DNA from: CAWKGV01 sp963849305
Lineage (GTDB): Bacteria > Pseudomonadota > Alphaproteobacteria > Acetobacterales > Acetobacteraceae
Assembly: GCA_963849305.1 (NCBI GenBank)
Contig: CAWKGV010000007.1
Coordinates: 1-64,000, forward strand
Direction: 5' to 3'
Length of the DNA: 64,000 nucleotides
The notes under the pieces were generated by a model, which made no database searches, was not told the DNA's origin, and worked only from the letters and a program-made list of their open reading frames with translations. Numbering within the stretch: position 1 is the stretch's first letter; each line of letters begins with the position of its first letter. Below are positions 8,648 through 17,392 of this stretch, in pieces. A program made the translations under genes and the position numbers.

Positions 8648-9952
8648 ATGGCCCAGCTGCATGGCGTAAGAACATTGTTTTTTTCATTGCAGTCCCGGCC
8701 GGGCGCGTGGCGTCCGGTGCTCGTGTTGCTGACGTGCATGGTCGTCGTCTTAGAGGCTGCGAAGGCCGGCTCCGGGCCGATGTCGCGTGACGAGGCGTTC
8801 CGTCGGGTGCGGCTGATGACCGAGATCGGGCGGCAAATGTTTCGCGATCCTTCGCTCTCGGCATCGGGCACGATGTCCTGCGCCTTCTGCCACAGCCCGG
8901 CACGGGCATTCGGCCCGCCGGATGCTAGGCCGGTCCAGCTTGGTGGGGCGGACGGAAGCCGGCCCGGACTGCGCGCCGTGCCGTCGCTCAGATATCTCCA
9001 GGTCGTTCCACCGTTCACGGAGCATTACTTCGAATCCGACGACGAGGGCGACGAAAGCATCGACAACGGCCCGACCGGCGGCCTCACCTGGGACGGCCGC
9101 GTGGATCGCGGCAGCGAGCAAGCCCGCATCCCGCTGCTGTCGCCGTTCGAGATGGCGAATCGCGGCCCCGACCGGATCGCGGCGAAGCTGCGCCGTGCGC
9201 CATACGCGGCGGCGATGCGGCAGGCGTTCGGCGATGATGTGCTGAACCATCCCGCGACGGCGTTCCGCGCGGCCCTCAAGTCGCTGGAAGTGTACCAGCA
9301 GGACAACGCCGCCTTCTATCCCTATAGCAGCAAATACGACGCCTATCTGGCCGGTAAAACCGCGCTGACTCCGCGGGAAGCGCGCGGGCTCGCGCTGTTC
9401 AACGATCCCGCCAAGGGGAATTGCGCGCATTGCCATGTCAGCGCGCGCGGGGCGGACGGCACGCCGCCGCAGTTCACCGATTACGGCTTCGTCGCCCTGG
9501 GCGTGCCGCGCAACCCGGCGATCCCGGCCAACGCGAACCCGGACTATTACGACCTCGGTTTATGCGGCCCGCAACGGACCGACTTGAAGGACCGGCCGGA
9601 GTACTGCGGGCTGTTCATCACGCCGAGCCTGCGCAACGTCACGACCCGGCGGGTCTTCTTCCACAATGGCCGGTATCATGATCTGCGCGCCCTGCTGCGG
9701 TTCTATAACCAGCGCGACACCAATCCGGAGCAGTTCTACCCAAGCAACGCCGATGGCAGCGTGCGGAAATTCGATGATTTGCCGGCGCGTTACGCGGCCA
9801 ATGTGAATACAGAGCCGCCGTTCGACCGCAAGCCGGGCGACAAGCCGGCGCTGACCGACCAGGAGATCGAGGATATCATCGCATTCCTGGGCACGCTCAC
9901 CGACGGCTATCGACCGCCAGCCGTGTCGGATCGACCGTCACCGCATGATTAA
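8648..9952 (+). CDS. Di-heme cytochrome c peroxidase / MauG-type protein
   Basis: A 434-residue exported protein with two c-type heme sites, CAFCH (about residues 78-82) and CAHCH (about 259-263), the layout of the bacterial CcpA/MauG family. A hydrophobic segment around residues 24-38 serves as signal or anchor. LSPFEMAN between the hemes and PSLRNVTTRRVFFHNGRYHDL after the second are characteristic. It acts in the periplasm, either reducing peroxide with electrons from cytochrome c or oxidising a protein or small-molecule partner. No clear ribosome binding site is seen upstream. Its end overlaps thiD by 56 bp on the opposite strand. Confidence 0.9.
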   Translation: MAQLHGVRTLFFSLQSRPGAWRPVLVLLTCMVVVLEAAKAGSGPMSRDEAFRRVRLMTEIGRQMFRDPSLSASGTMSCAFCHSPARAFGPPDARPVQLGGADGSRPGLRAVPSLRYLQVVPPFTEHYFESDDEGDESIDNGPTGGLTWDGRVDRGSEQARIPLLSPFEMANRGPDRIAAKLRRAPYAAAMRQAFGDDVLNHPATAFRAALKSLEVYQQDNAAFYPYSSKYDAYLAGKTALTPREARGLALFNDPAKGNCAHCHVSARGADGTPPQFTDYGFVALGVPRNPAIPANANPDYYDLGLCGPQRTDLKDRPEYCGLFITPSLRNVTTRRVFFHNGRYHDLRALLRFYNQRDTNPEQFYPSNADGSVRKFDDLPARYAANVNTEPPFDRKPGDKPALTDQEIEDIIAFLGTLTDGYRPPAVSDRPSPHD

Positions 9953-10718
9953 GCGGCCCGTGTCCGGCGCCGAAGCCAGGGGCGTGTTCGATCGCCGCGC
10001 GTACGAAGGCGCGGGCGCGCGCGACGGCGTCGCGCAACGACAGTCCTTGCGCCAGTCCGGCCGCCAGCGCGCTGGCCAGCGTGCAGCCGGTGCCGTGGGT
10101 ATGGCGAGTGTCGATGCGCGGAGCAGCGAAGGTCTCGGTCCCATCCGCGGTCGCCAGCAGGTCGATGACCGTCTCCCCCGGCAGATGCCCGCCCTTCAGC
10201 AGCACCGCCGGCACGCCAAGTGCGAGCAGGGCCGAGGCGGCCTGCCGCATGGACCCCTGGTCGCCGATCGCGATGCCGGTCAGCGCCGCGGCTTCCGGCA
10301 GGTTGGGCGTGATGACGGCGGCCATCGGTAGCAATCGTTCCCTGAGCGCCGCGACCGCGTCTTGTGCCAACAAACGCGCGCCGCCTTTCGCGACCATCAC
10401 CGGATCGACCACTACCGGCACCCCTTGCGCGTGGAGCGCCAGCGCGTCGCAAACGGTCTCGATCGTCACCGCATCGCCGAGCATCCCGGTCTTCACCACA
10501 TCGGCGCCGATGTCGTCCATCACCGCGGCGATCTGCGCGCTTAGGAATTCGGGCGGAACCGGGAGAATACCCCGGACACCGAGCGTGTTCTGCGCCGTCA
10601 GCGCGGTGATCGCCGTGGCGGCATAGGCGCCGAACGCGCCGATCGTTTTGATGTCAGCCTGAATCCCAGCGCCCCCGCTGGAATCCGAACCAGCGATCAC
10701 CAGCACCCGTCCGTGCAT
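9897..10718 (-). CDS. thiD: Hydroxymethylpyrimidine/phosphomethylpyrimidine kinase
   Basis: A 273-residue ribokinase-fold kinase of thiamine synthesis that phosphorylates HMP and HMP-P. It starts VLVIAGSDSSGGAGIQADIK, the HMP-binding region, and carries VVVDPVMVAKGGARLL, TPNLPEAAALTG and the anion-hole motif HTHGTGCTLASALAAGLA with the catalytic Asp/Gly/Cys region. The ATG at 10718 overlaps the glmM stop by one base (TGATG), implying coupled translation. The 3' end overlaps the convergent peroxidase gene. Confidence 0.95.
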   Translation of the reverse strand: MHGRVLVIAGSDSSGGAGIQADIKTIGAFGAYAATAITALTAQNTLGVRGILPVPPEFLSAQIAAVMDDIGADVVKTGMLGDAVTIETVCDALALHAQGVPVVVDPVMVAKGGARLLAQDAVAALRERLLPMAAVITPNLPEAAALTGIAIGDQGSMRQAASALLALGVPAVLLKGGHLPGETVIDLLATADGTETFAAPRIDTRHTHGTGCTLASALAAGLAQGLSLRDAVARARAFVRAAIEHAPGFGAGHGPLNHAVTVDPTRLAVDSRR

Positions 10719-12082
10719 CAGGCGACGTCCGCGCCCGCGACCTCCGCGATGGCCGCACACAGCTCATCGACCACATGCGCCACCATCAGCTCGTCCTCCG
10801 CCTCGGCCATCACGCGGATCAGCGGCTCGGTGCCGCTCTCGCGGATCAGCAGCCGGCCGGTGCCATTCAGGCGCACTTCGGCCGCCGTCATCGCCGTCCG
10901 CACGCGCGGGTGGGTGAGCGGGGAGGGGCCGGCGAAGCGGACATTCTTGAGCAGCTGGGGCAGGGGCGTGAACATCCGGCAGACCGCGCTCGCCGGCCGC
11001 GCCTGTTCCACCAGCATGGCCAGGACCTGAAGCGCGGCCACCAGCCCGTCGCCGGTAGTGGCGAAGTCCGACAGGATCACGTGGCCCGACTGCTCGCCCC
11101 CGACATTGAACCCTTGTTCGCGCATCCGCTCCACCACGTAGCGGTCGCCGACCCTGGTGCGCGCGAGGGCGAGCCCCTGGCCGGCCAGGAAGCGTTCCAG
11201 GCCGAGATTGGACATCACGGTGGCGGCGACGCCGCCGCCTCGCAGGCGTCCGGCGGCGGTCCAGGACCGCGCAATCAGCGCGAGGATCTGGTCGCCGTCG
11301 ATCAGCTCGCCCCGCTCGTCGGAGACCAGCAGCCGGTCGGCGTCGCCGTCGAGCGCCAGCCCGAGGTCCGCGCCGTGCTCCACGACCTCCGCGCATAGGT
11401 GCTCGGGCACTGTCGAGCCGCAGCCTTGGTTGATGTTGAAACCATCGGGCGAAACGCCCAGCGGGATCACGCTCGCGCCCAGCTCCCACAGCACGGTGGG
11501 TGCGACGCGGTAGGCGGCGCCGTGCGCGCAGTCCAGAACGATCTTCAAGCCATCCAGCCGCAGGCGGCGGGGAAACGTGGCCTTGGCTGCCTCGATGTAG
11601 CGGCCGGCGGCGTCCTCCAGCCGCGCCGCGCGCCCAAGCTTCGCCGGCTTGGCTAGGCGCCCGCTAACGTCGGCAGCCATTAAGGTCTCGATCTCCCGCT
11701 CGGTGTCATCCGACAGCTTGAACCCGTCCGGGCCGAACAGCTTGATGCCGTTGTCCTCGAACGGATTGTGCGAGGCGGAGATCATCACGCCCAGATCGGC
11801 GCGCAGGCTGCGGGTAAGCATGGCGATGGCCGGGGTCGGCAGCGGGCCCACCAAGGTCACGTCCATGCCGGCTCCAACGAAGCCAGCGGTCAGCGCCGGC
11901 TCGATCATGTAGCCTGAAAGCCGTGTGTCCTTGCCGATCACCACGCGATGGCGATGCGAGCCCCGAGTGAAGATCAGCCCGGCCGCCTGGCCGAGCCGGA
12001 GCGCCGTCTCCGCGGTCATCGGATCGATATTGGCAGTGCCGCGAATCCCATCAGTGCCGAACAGCCGTCGGGCTTTGGTCAT
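10718..12082 (-). CDS. glmM: Phosphoglucosamine mutase
   Basis: A 454-residue cytoplasmic enzyme that interconverts glucosamine-6-phosphate and glucosamine-1-phosphate for peptidoglycan and LPS precursors. It starts RLFGTDGIRGTAN. The phosphorylated serine lies in MISASHNPFEDNG (about Ser104), the magnesium loop is LDGDADR, and the sugar-binding loop is GGEQSGH. The C-terminal phosphate-binding segment RLLIRESGTEPLIRVM is intact. Full length and unbroken. It lies downstream of ftsH and is fused by one-base overlap to thiD. Confidence 0.96.
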   Translation of the reverse strand: MTKARRLFGTDGIRGTANIDPMTAETALRLGQAAGLIFTRGSHRHRVVIGKDTRLSGYMIEPALTAGFVGAGMDVTLVGPLPTPAIAMLTRSLRADLGVMISASHNPFEDNGIKLFGPDGFKLSDDTEREIETLMAADVSGRLAKPAKLGRAARLEDAAGRYIEAAKATFPRRLRLDGLKIVLDCAHGAAYRVAPTVLWELGASVIPLGVSPDGFNINQGCGSTVPEHLCAEVVEHGADLGLALDGDADRLLVSDERGELIDGDQILALIARSWTAAGRLRGGGVAATVMSNLGLERFLAGQGLALARTRVGDRYVVERMREQGFNVGGEQSGHVILSDFATTGDGLVAALQVLAMLVEQARPASAVCRMFTPLPQLLKNVRFAGPSPLTHPRVRTAMTAAEVRLNGTGRLLIRESGTEPLIRVMAEAEDELMVAHVVDELCAAIAEVAGADVA

Positions 12083-12251
12083 GGTCGAATCCCAGATGAC
12101 AGCAATGGGAGGCGTTTAACCGTTCCGTTCGCGTGTGGGAAGCGCGGCCCACACCCCAACCCTCTCCTGCAAGCGCGAGAGGGGGAACGGCCCTCATTCC
12201 GACCGGAAATAAGAAAACCCTCTCCCTCTGGGAGAGAGAGTTGTGTGAGGG
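12083..12251. repeat. Intergenic palindromic repeats between ftsH and glmM
   Basis: This 169-bp gap contains several inverted repeats: GTGTGGG paired with CCCACAC near 12133-12156, CCTCTC paired with GAGAGG around a GCAAGCGC loop, and AACCCTC...GAGGGTT near the ftsH end. Such CCTCTCC/GGAGAGG palindromes are common dispersed intergenic elements in GC-rich alphaproteobacteria and may attenuate transcription between ftsH and glmM. Confidence 0.5.
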
Positions 12252-14180
12252 TTAGCCCGGCTGAGGCGCGGGGCCGAGCCCGCCGGCAGGCGGTGTCGGC
12301 GCGGCTGGACGGCCGGTGGTCGGCACCGAGGCGCGGCGGCTCTCGGGAGCCGGCTCGTCCACCACCTTGCGGATCACTGGCTCGCCGCGCAGCACCGTCC
12401 GGATCTCGTCCCCCGAGAGCGTCTCGTGCTCCAGCAGCCCGCGCGCGAGCCGGTGCAGCTCCTCGATATTCTCGGTCAGCAGACGGCGCGCTTTGGCATA
12501 GGCGCGGTCGATCATGTCCTTGATCTCCGCGTCGATCTCGCGCGCCGTCGCCTCGGAGACGTTCTTGTTCTGCGTGACCGAGTGTCCGAGGAACACCTCC
12601 TGGCTGTTGTCACCATAGGCGATCATGCCGAGCTTGTCGCTCATACCCCACTCGGTGATCATCCGCCGCGCCTGGTCGGTCGCCATCTTGATGTCGCCAG
12701 CTGCCCCGTTGGAGACCTTGTCGGGGCCGAAGATGATCTCCTCGGCCGCCCGGCCGCCCATCGCCATGGTCAGCTCGCCGAGCAACTTGGACTTGCTCTT
12801 CGAGTAGCGATCGCCCTCGGGCAGGCTCATCACCAGGCCCAACGCCCGGCCGCGTGGAATGATGGTCGCCTTGTGAACCGGATCGCACTCGGGCTCGTGC
12901 AGGGCGCAGAGCGCGTGCCCGGACTCGTGATAGGCGGTCATGCGCTTCTCCGCCTCGCTCATCACCAGCGAGCGGCGCTCGGTGCCCATCATCACCTTGT
13001 CCTTGGCGTTCTCGAACTCGGCCATCGCGACGACGCGCTTGCCCATTCGCGCCGCGAGCAGTGCTGCCTCGTTGACCAGATTGGCGAGGTCGGCGCCGGA
13101 GAAACCAGGCGTGCCGCGGGCGATTACCTTCGGATCGACGTCTGACGCGAGCGGCACCTTGCGCATGTGGACGCGCAGGATCTTCTCCCGCCCGTTCACG
13201 TCCGGATTGGGCACCACCACCTGCCGGTCGAACCGGCCAGGGCGCAGCAACGCCGGGTCCAGCACATCGGGCCGGTTGGTGGCCGCGATCAGGATGACGC
13301 CCTCGTTCGATTCGAAGCCGTCCATCTCGACCAGCATCTGATTGAGCGTCTGCTCGCGCTCGTCGTTGCCGCCGCCAAGCCCAGCGCCGCGATGCCGCCC
13401 GACCGCGTCGATCTCATCGATGAAGATGATGCAAGGGGCGTTCTTCTTGCCCTGCTCGAACATGTCGCGCACGCGCGAGGCGCCGACGCCCACGAACATC
13501 TCGACGAAATCTGAGCCCGAGATGGTAAAGAAGGGCACGTTGGCCTCGCCCGCGATGGCGCGAGCGAGCAGGGTCTTGCCGGTGCCGGGAGGACCGACCA
13601 GCAGCACGCCCTTAGGGATCTTGCCGCCAAGACGCTGGAATTTCTGCGGGTCCTTAAGGAACTCGACGATCTCTTGCAGTTCGCCCTTCGCCTCGTCGAT
13701 GCCGGCCACGTCGTCGAAGGTGACGCGCCCCTGCTTCTCGGTCAGCAGTCGGGCGCGGGACTTGCCGAAGCCCATCGCGCGCCCGCCGCCCGACTGCATC
13801 TGGCGCATGAAGAACACCCAGACCCCGATCAGCAGCAGCATCGGGAACCAGGAAAGCAGATAATGCAGCAGGGGGTTCACGTCGGCGTCGCGCGGCTTGG
13901 CGATGACGCGCACGCCCTTGTCGGTAAGCCGGCTGACCAAGGTTGGATCTTCCGGCGTGTAGGTCTCGAAGGTGCGCCCGTCATTGAGCTGGCCGGTGAT
14001 GGTACGGCCCTGGATGACCACGTCGCGCACCTGCCCGCCGTTCACTTGGGCGAGGAAGTCGGAATAGGCCTGTTCCGTAGCTGCCGTACGGGTGGTGCCG
14101 GGTTGAAAAAGGTTAAAGAGAACCACGAGCAAGAGGGCGATGATCACCCACAATGCGAGGTTCCGGCCGAAATTGCTCAT
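12252..14180 (-). CDS. ftsH: ATP-dependent zinc metalloprotease FtsH
   Basis: A 642-residue membrane AAA+ protease that degrades misfolded membrane proteins and regulatory substrates. Two N-terminal transmembrane segments (about 8-27 and one just before the AAA domain, with LLIGVWVFFMRQMQSG) flank a periplasmic domain. Walker A is GPPGTGKT, Walker B IIFIDEID, the SRH region follows with RPDVLDPALLRPGRFDRQ, and the zinc site is TAYHESGHA. The ATG at 14180 opens with MSNFGRNLALWVIIALLL, the expected FtsH start. The tail is proline-rich and variable. Gene order with tilS, cpoB and pal is conserved in alphaproteobacteria. Confidence 0.97.
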   Translation of the reverse strand: MSNFGRNLALWVIIALLLVVLFNLFQPGTTRTAATEQAYSDFLAQVNGGQVRDVVIQGRTITGQLNDGRTFETYTPEDPTLVSRLTDKGVRVIAKPRDADVNPLLHYLLSWFPMLLLIGVWVFFMRQMQSGGGRAMGFGKSRARLLTEKQGRVTFDDVAGIDEAKGELQEIVEFLKDPQKFQRLGGKIPKGVLLVGPPGTGKTLLARAIAGEANVPFFTISGSDFVEMFVGVGASRVRDMFEQGKKNAPCIIFIDEIDAVGRHRGAGLGGGNDEREQTLNQMLVEMDGFESNEGVILIAATNRPDVLDPALLRPGRFDRQVVVPNPDVNGREKILRVHMRKVPLASDVDPKVIARGTPGFSGADLANLVNEAALLAARMGKRVVAMAEFENAKDKVMMGTERRSLVMSEAEKRMTAYHESGHALCALHEPECDPVHKATIIPRGRALGLVMSLPEGDRYSKSKSKLLGELTMAMGGRAAEEIIFGPDKVSNGAAGDIKMATDQARRMITEWGMSDKLGMIAYGDNSQEVFLGHSVTQNKNVSEATAREIDAEIKDMIDRAYAKARRLLTENIEELHRLARGLLEHETLSGDEIRTVLRGEPVIRKVVDEPAPESRRASVPTTGRPAAPTPPAGGLGPAPQPG

Positions 14181-14323
14181 CTGCCTATCAGGTCTCCTGG
14201 GCCCGCCCTTCTTCGGCCCGGCGGCCGCGACCGCGCACCCAGCCCATGAACCCGCGCCGCGCAACACTTGTCAACATAGGATCATCTGGGGCATTCCGCA
14301 TCCCCGGTACACGGCCGGACTCA

Positions 14324-15637
14324 TTATTCGACCAATGCCGGCTGGAACGGCGCGCCGCAGGCGGGGTGGGGTGGGCAGAACAGGATGGGGCAGGAGGTGC
14401 GATCGGCCGCGTCGGCGCGATCAGGATCGCTCCAACCGAGATGGGGTACGGCTATCAGGCGCTGATCTTGCCGGACGGCGGGCATGACGCGCAGCACGGC
14501 GGCGGGCAGGGGGGAAAGGCGCCGGAGCTTGGCGGCATCATCGCCAAGCGCGCCTAGCATGGCGCCCGGCGGGTAGGCCATCTCCGGGGCGACCCTGGAC
14601 AAGAGACGGAAGCGCCGGTCCCACACCGCGCCCGGCCGGGCCGGCACGGGCGGAGCGACGAAGCGGTCCTCGCGCACCATCAGCAGGCCGTCCCCGAGCC
14701 GTCCGGCCTGGAGCAGACGCACGCGCCCGAGCGTGGCCGGGCGCGGGGCAGCGGCCAAGGCGGTCAGGGAGCTAGTGGCGGGCGGGAATGCGCTGCCGGC
14801 GACCGCCGCGACCAGCGCGCGCAGCGCCGCCGGCGGCATCGGCTCGGCCGGCAACAGGGCGAACCCTTCAGGCCGAAACACGATCCGCTCCGCGAACAGC
14901 GCGGCGATCTCGGCATCTTGCTCCGCGCGCGCGAGCCCCAAGGCCCGGCCGGCAACGGCGAGCGCGGCCGTCGCCGCGCCGCCGCCGTCCCGGTCCGCCC
15001 GCAACTCGCGCAACCTCGCCCGCAAGGCGCTTGGATCGACGTTGGAGGGATCCTCGACCCAGTCCAGCCCGGCGGCTGCGACGGTGGCACGCAGGCGCAT
15101 GGGCGGGACCATCAGCAACGGCCTGAGCAGGCGCAGATTCGTCTCCTCGGTTAGCGCTGGCATTCCGGCGAGCCCGGCGGGGCCGCTGCCCGACAAGGCG
15201 CGCATGATGATGGTTTCCGCCTGGTCGGCGACGTGATGGGCCAGGAGCAAATGCGGGATGCCGTCCCGGCGGCACGCGTCGCGCAGCAGGGCATAGCGAT
15301 AGGACCGGGCTCTCGCCGCCCGCGCTGGCCCGGCCGCTAGCCCCGGGCCCGTGAGCAGCCGCGAGGGAATTTGCCTGGCCGCCAGCTTCGTGGCGGTCCC
15401 CATCGCCTCGCGCGCGGAGGCCGGACGCAGGCCGTGATCGACGATCAGCGCCAGCGCCCCCCCGCCCCGTTCGCGCGCCCAGGCATCGCTCAGCAGCGCC
15501 AGGGCCAGGCTATCGGCGCCCCCGGAGACGGCGACGGCGAGGCGTGGTCGGGGCTCGAATGGTCCAAGCGGCCGGAGCAGTGCGGCGAACTCAGCCGCAG
15601 CGAGCGGGCCGTCACCGATCTCTGTGGGGCCGCTCAC
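14324..15637 (-). CDS. tilS: tRNA(Ile)-lysidine synthetase
   Basis: A 437-residue N-type ATP pyrophosphatase that converts C34 of tRNA-Ile(CAU) to lysidine so it reads AUA. The PP-loop is AVAVSGGADSLALALL, and LIVDHGLRPAS and LLLAHHVADQAETIIMR follow as in all TilS proteins. The substrate segment GLDWVEDPSNVD is conserved. The C-terminal half is divergent but family-like. It sits between cpoB and ftsH, the classic location. Confidence 0.95.
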   Translation of the reverse strand: MSGPTEIGDGPLAAAEFAALLRPLGPFEPRPRLAVAVSGGADSLALALLSDAWARERGGGALALIVDHGLRPASAREAMGTATKLAARQIPSRLLTGPGLAAGPARAARARSYRYALLRDACRRDGIPHLLLAHHVADQAETIIMRALSGSGPAGLAGMPALTEETNLRLLRPLLMVPPMRLRATVAAAGLDWVEDPSNVDPSALRARLRELRADRDGGGAATAALAVAGRALGLARAEQDAEIAALFAERIVFRPEGFALLPAEPMPPAALRALVAAVAGSAFPPATSSLTALAAAPRPATLGRVRLLQAGRLGDGLLMVREDRFVAPPVPARPGAVWDRRFRLLSRVAPEMAYPPGAMLGALGDDAAKLRRLSPLPAAVLRVMPAVRQDQRLIAVPHLGWSDPDRADAADRTSCPILFCPPHPACGAPFQPALVE

Positions 15638-15692
15638 GCCCGTACCATCAGCGCCGCGACCACGATTACGAGGCCGTTGCCTCAGCCCGCCG

Positions 15693-16619
15693 CTATCGGC
15701 ACCCCGCGCGATTGGCGGTCCGGGCGATCCGGTCGGACAGGTCGGCGCGGGCGGACGGGAACTCCGTGCGCAGCTTCGTCAGCGTGTCGCACGAGGCGCG
15801 CTTCTCGTTGATCGCGACCAGCGCATCGGCGAGACCGAGCAGCGAATCGGCCGCGTGCGCGCCATGTTTGGACCTATTGTACACGTCGTCGTAGGCGATC
15901 GCCGCCTGCGAGAACTGGCGATTGCCCATCAGCGCCTGGGCGAGCAGGAACTGGGCGTCGTAGGCGCGCGGCGACGCGCGGTTGGCCAGCACCTCGCGGG
16001 CGTCCTGCTCGGCCGCCGCGTAATCGTGGCGAGCAAGCGCCGCGTTGCCGTCCTGAAGAATAGTTCCCGATGTACGCCGCGCGCCCACCGGCGCCGGCGG
16101 TGGGGGAGTGACCGGGCCGCGCGACGGTGCCGGAGGACGCGCGGAGGCCGGCGGGACCGGGCCTGGCGACCCCTGAGGAACGGGGGCGCCGGTCTGCGGG
16201 TTCTGCAATGCGAACCTGAGATCCTCGATCCGCTTGCTCAGCTCGGCGTTCTGCTGCTGCACCTCGTTGTCCAATTGCTCGACCTTGCCGCGCAGTTCGC
16301 GCACGGCACCCTCAAGCGTATCAACGCGGGTGAGCAGTTGGGTCACGATTCCGCTGTTTGGGGCTGGAGCGCCAGACGGGTAGACGGGCTGGCCATAGCC
16401 GGAATAGCCCGGGTGGGCCGCCGCGCCGCTGGAGATCTGCTGTTGCAGGATTTCCACTTGGCGCTGGAGTTGCAGGATCTGGTTTTGCAGCGCGATGCCT
16501 TCCCGCGTCTGCATCTGCGCCGCCGCCGAATGGATCAAGCAGGGCGGGGCGGCCAGGCCGGCCGCCCACGTGACAGCCAGCGCCAACCCGCTCAGTGCGC
16601 GCAAGATCATCAAGATCAT
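15693..16619 (-). CDS. cpoB: Tol-Pal system protein CpoB (YbgF)
   Basis: A 308-residue periplasmic protein. A signal peptide of about 35 residues (ending HSAAAQ) is followed by a coiled coil rich in Gln/Glu/Leu heptads (IALQNQILQLQRQVEILQQQ and later VDTLEGAVRELRGKVEQLDN), a Pro-rich linker, and a C-terminal TPR domain. The TPR part has DAQFLLAQALMGNRQF and a two-cysteine end. CpoB coordinates peptidoglycan synthesis with outer-membrane constriction. Adjacent to pal as usual. An alternative start three codons in (MILRAL) is possible. Confidence 0.93.
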   Translation of the reverse strand: MILMILRALSGLALAVTWAAGLAAPPCLIHSAAAQMQTREGIALQNQILQLQRQVEILQQQISSGAAAHPGYSGYGQPVYPSGAPAPNSGIVTQLLTRVDTLEGAVRELRGKVEQLDNEVQQQNAELSKRIEDLRFALQNPQTGAPVPQGSPGPVPPASARPPAPSRGPVTPPPPAPVGARRTSGTILQDGNAALARHDYAAAEQDAREVLANRASPRAYDAQFLLAQALMGNRQFSQAAIAYDDVYNRSKHGAHAADSLLGLADALVAINEKRASCDTLTKLRTEFPSARADLSDRIARTANRAGCR

Positions 16620-16719
16620 GCAGTCCTCCTCGGTCCGGCGCGACTATCTACGCGACCGTCCGGACATGCGAAACCGGCGGCCCGGAAGGCCGCCGGTCGC
16701 GGCAGGCGGATGCGAGGGG

Positions 16720-17206
16720 TCAGCGAACCGAGGTGATGGCGTTGCGGTTCTGCGCCCAGGCCTGCTCATTGTCGCCGAGCGCCACCGGACGGTCCTTGCC
16801 GTAGCTGATGGTGGTGATCCGCGCCGGGTTCACGCCGCGCGCGACCAGGTAGTCCTTGGCGGCGTTGGCCCGGCGCTGGCCGAGGGCGAGGTTGTACTCC
16901 TCGGTGCCGCGATCGTCGCAATTGCCGGCGATCTGCACCGGCACTTGTTCGTATTTTTGTAACCAGCCGGCCTGGCGGTCGAGCGTCGCCTGATCCTCAG
17001 GCGTCAGGGCGGACTTGTCGAAGGCGAAAAAGACCCGGTCGCCCACGTTGCTGACCAGATCCTCCTCGCTGCCGGGGGCCGGGCCGGCGGTGGCGGCGGT
17101 CGCGCCGGACCCGGTGGCCGCGCCGGGTACTGGCCGACGGCGTGGTGTTCGAGCACGCGGCCAGCAGGGCGGCGGCCGCGAAGGCGCCAACGATCTTGGT
17201 ATTCAT
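16720..17206 (-). CDS. pal: Peptidoglycan-associated lipoprotein Pal, frameshifted after the lipobox
   Basis: The OmpA-like C-terminal domain is complete: DRVFFAFDKSALTPEDQ, QIAGNCDDRGTEEYNLALGQ with the DAP-binding Asp/Arg, and RITTISYGKDRPVALG. The expected lipoprotein signal MNTKIVGAFAAAALLAACSN (lipobox LAAC) begins at the ATG at 17206 but in a different frame. The span is 3n+1; removing one G near 17132 would fuse TTPS to PVPGAATG. The frameshift lies in the low-complexity linker, and pal is normally important for envelope integrity, so a sequence error is likely. Pal anchors the outer membrane to peptidoglycan. tolB is not adjacent. Confidence 0.88.
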
Positions 17207-17392
17207 TGGTTCTTCGTTCCTGTGAGGAGGCACCGAATCGGGCGATACGACAATGGTCCGTTCGCGGGCGCTTAGCCCGCGCCTCCGCGCGGGGTCAAGT
17301 TCGGTTGTGATTGCAGGGGGTTCAACGCTCGCATCCAGAGCGGAACGAGCCGGCGATGGCGCGCAAGCAAGGGGCGTGGCAGGGTTTGGGCC

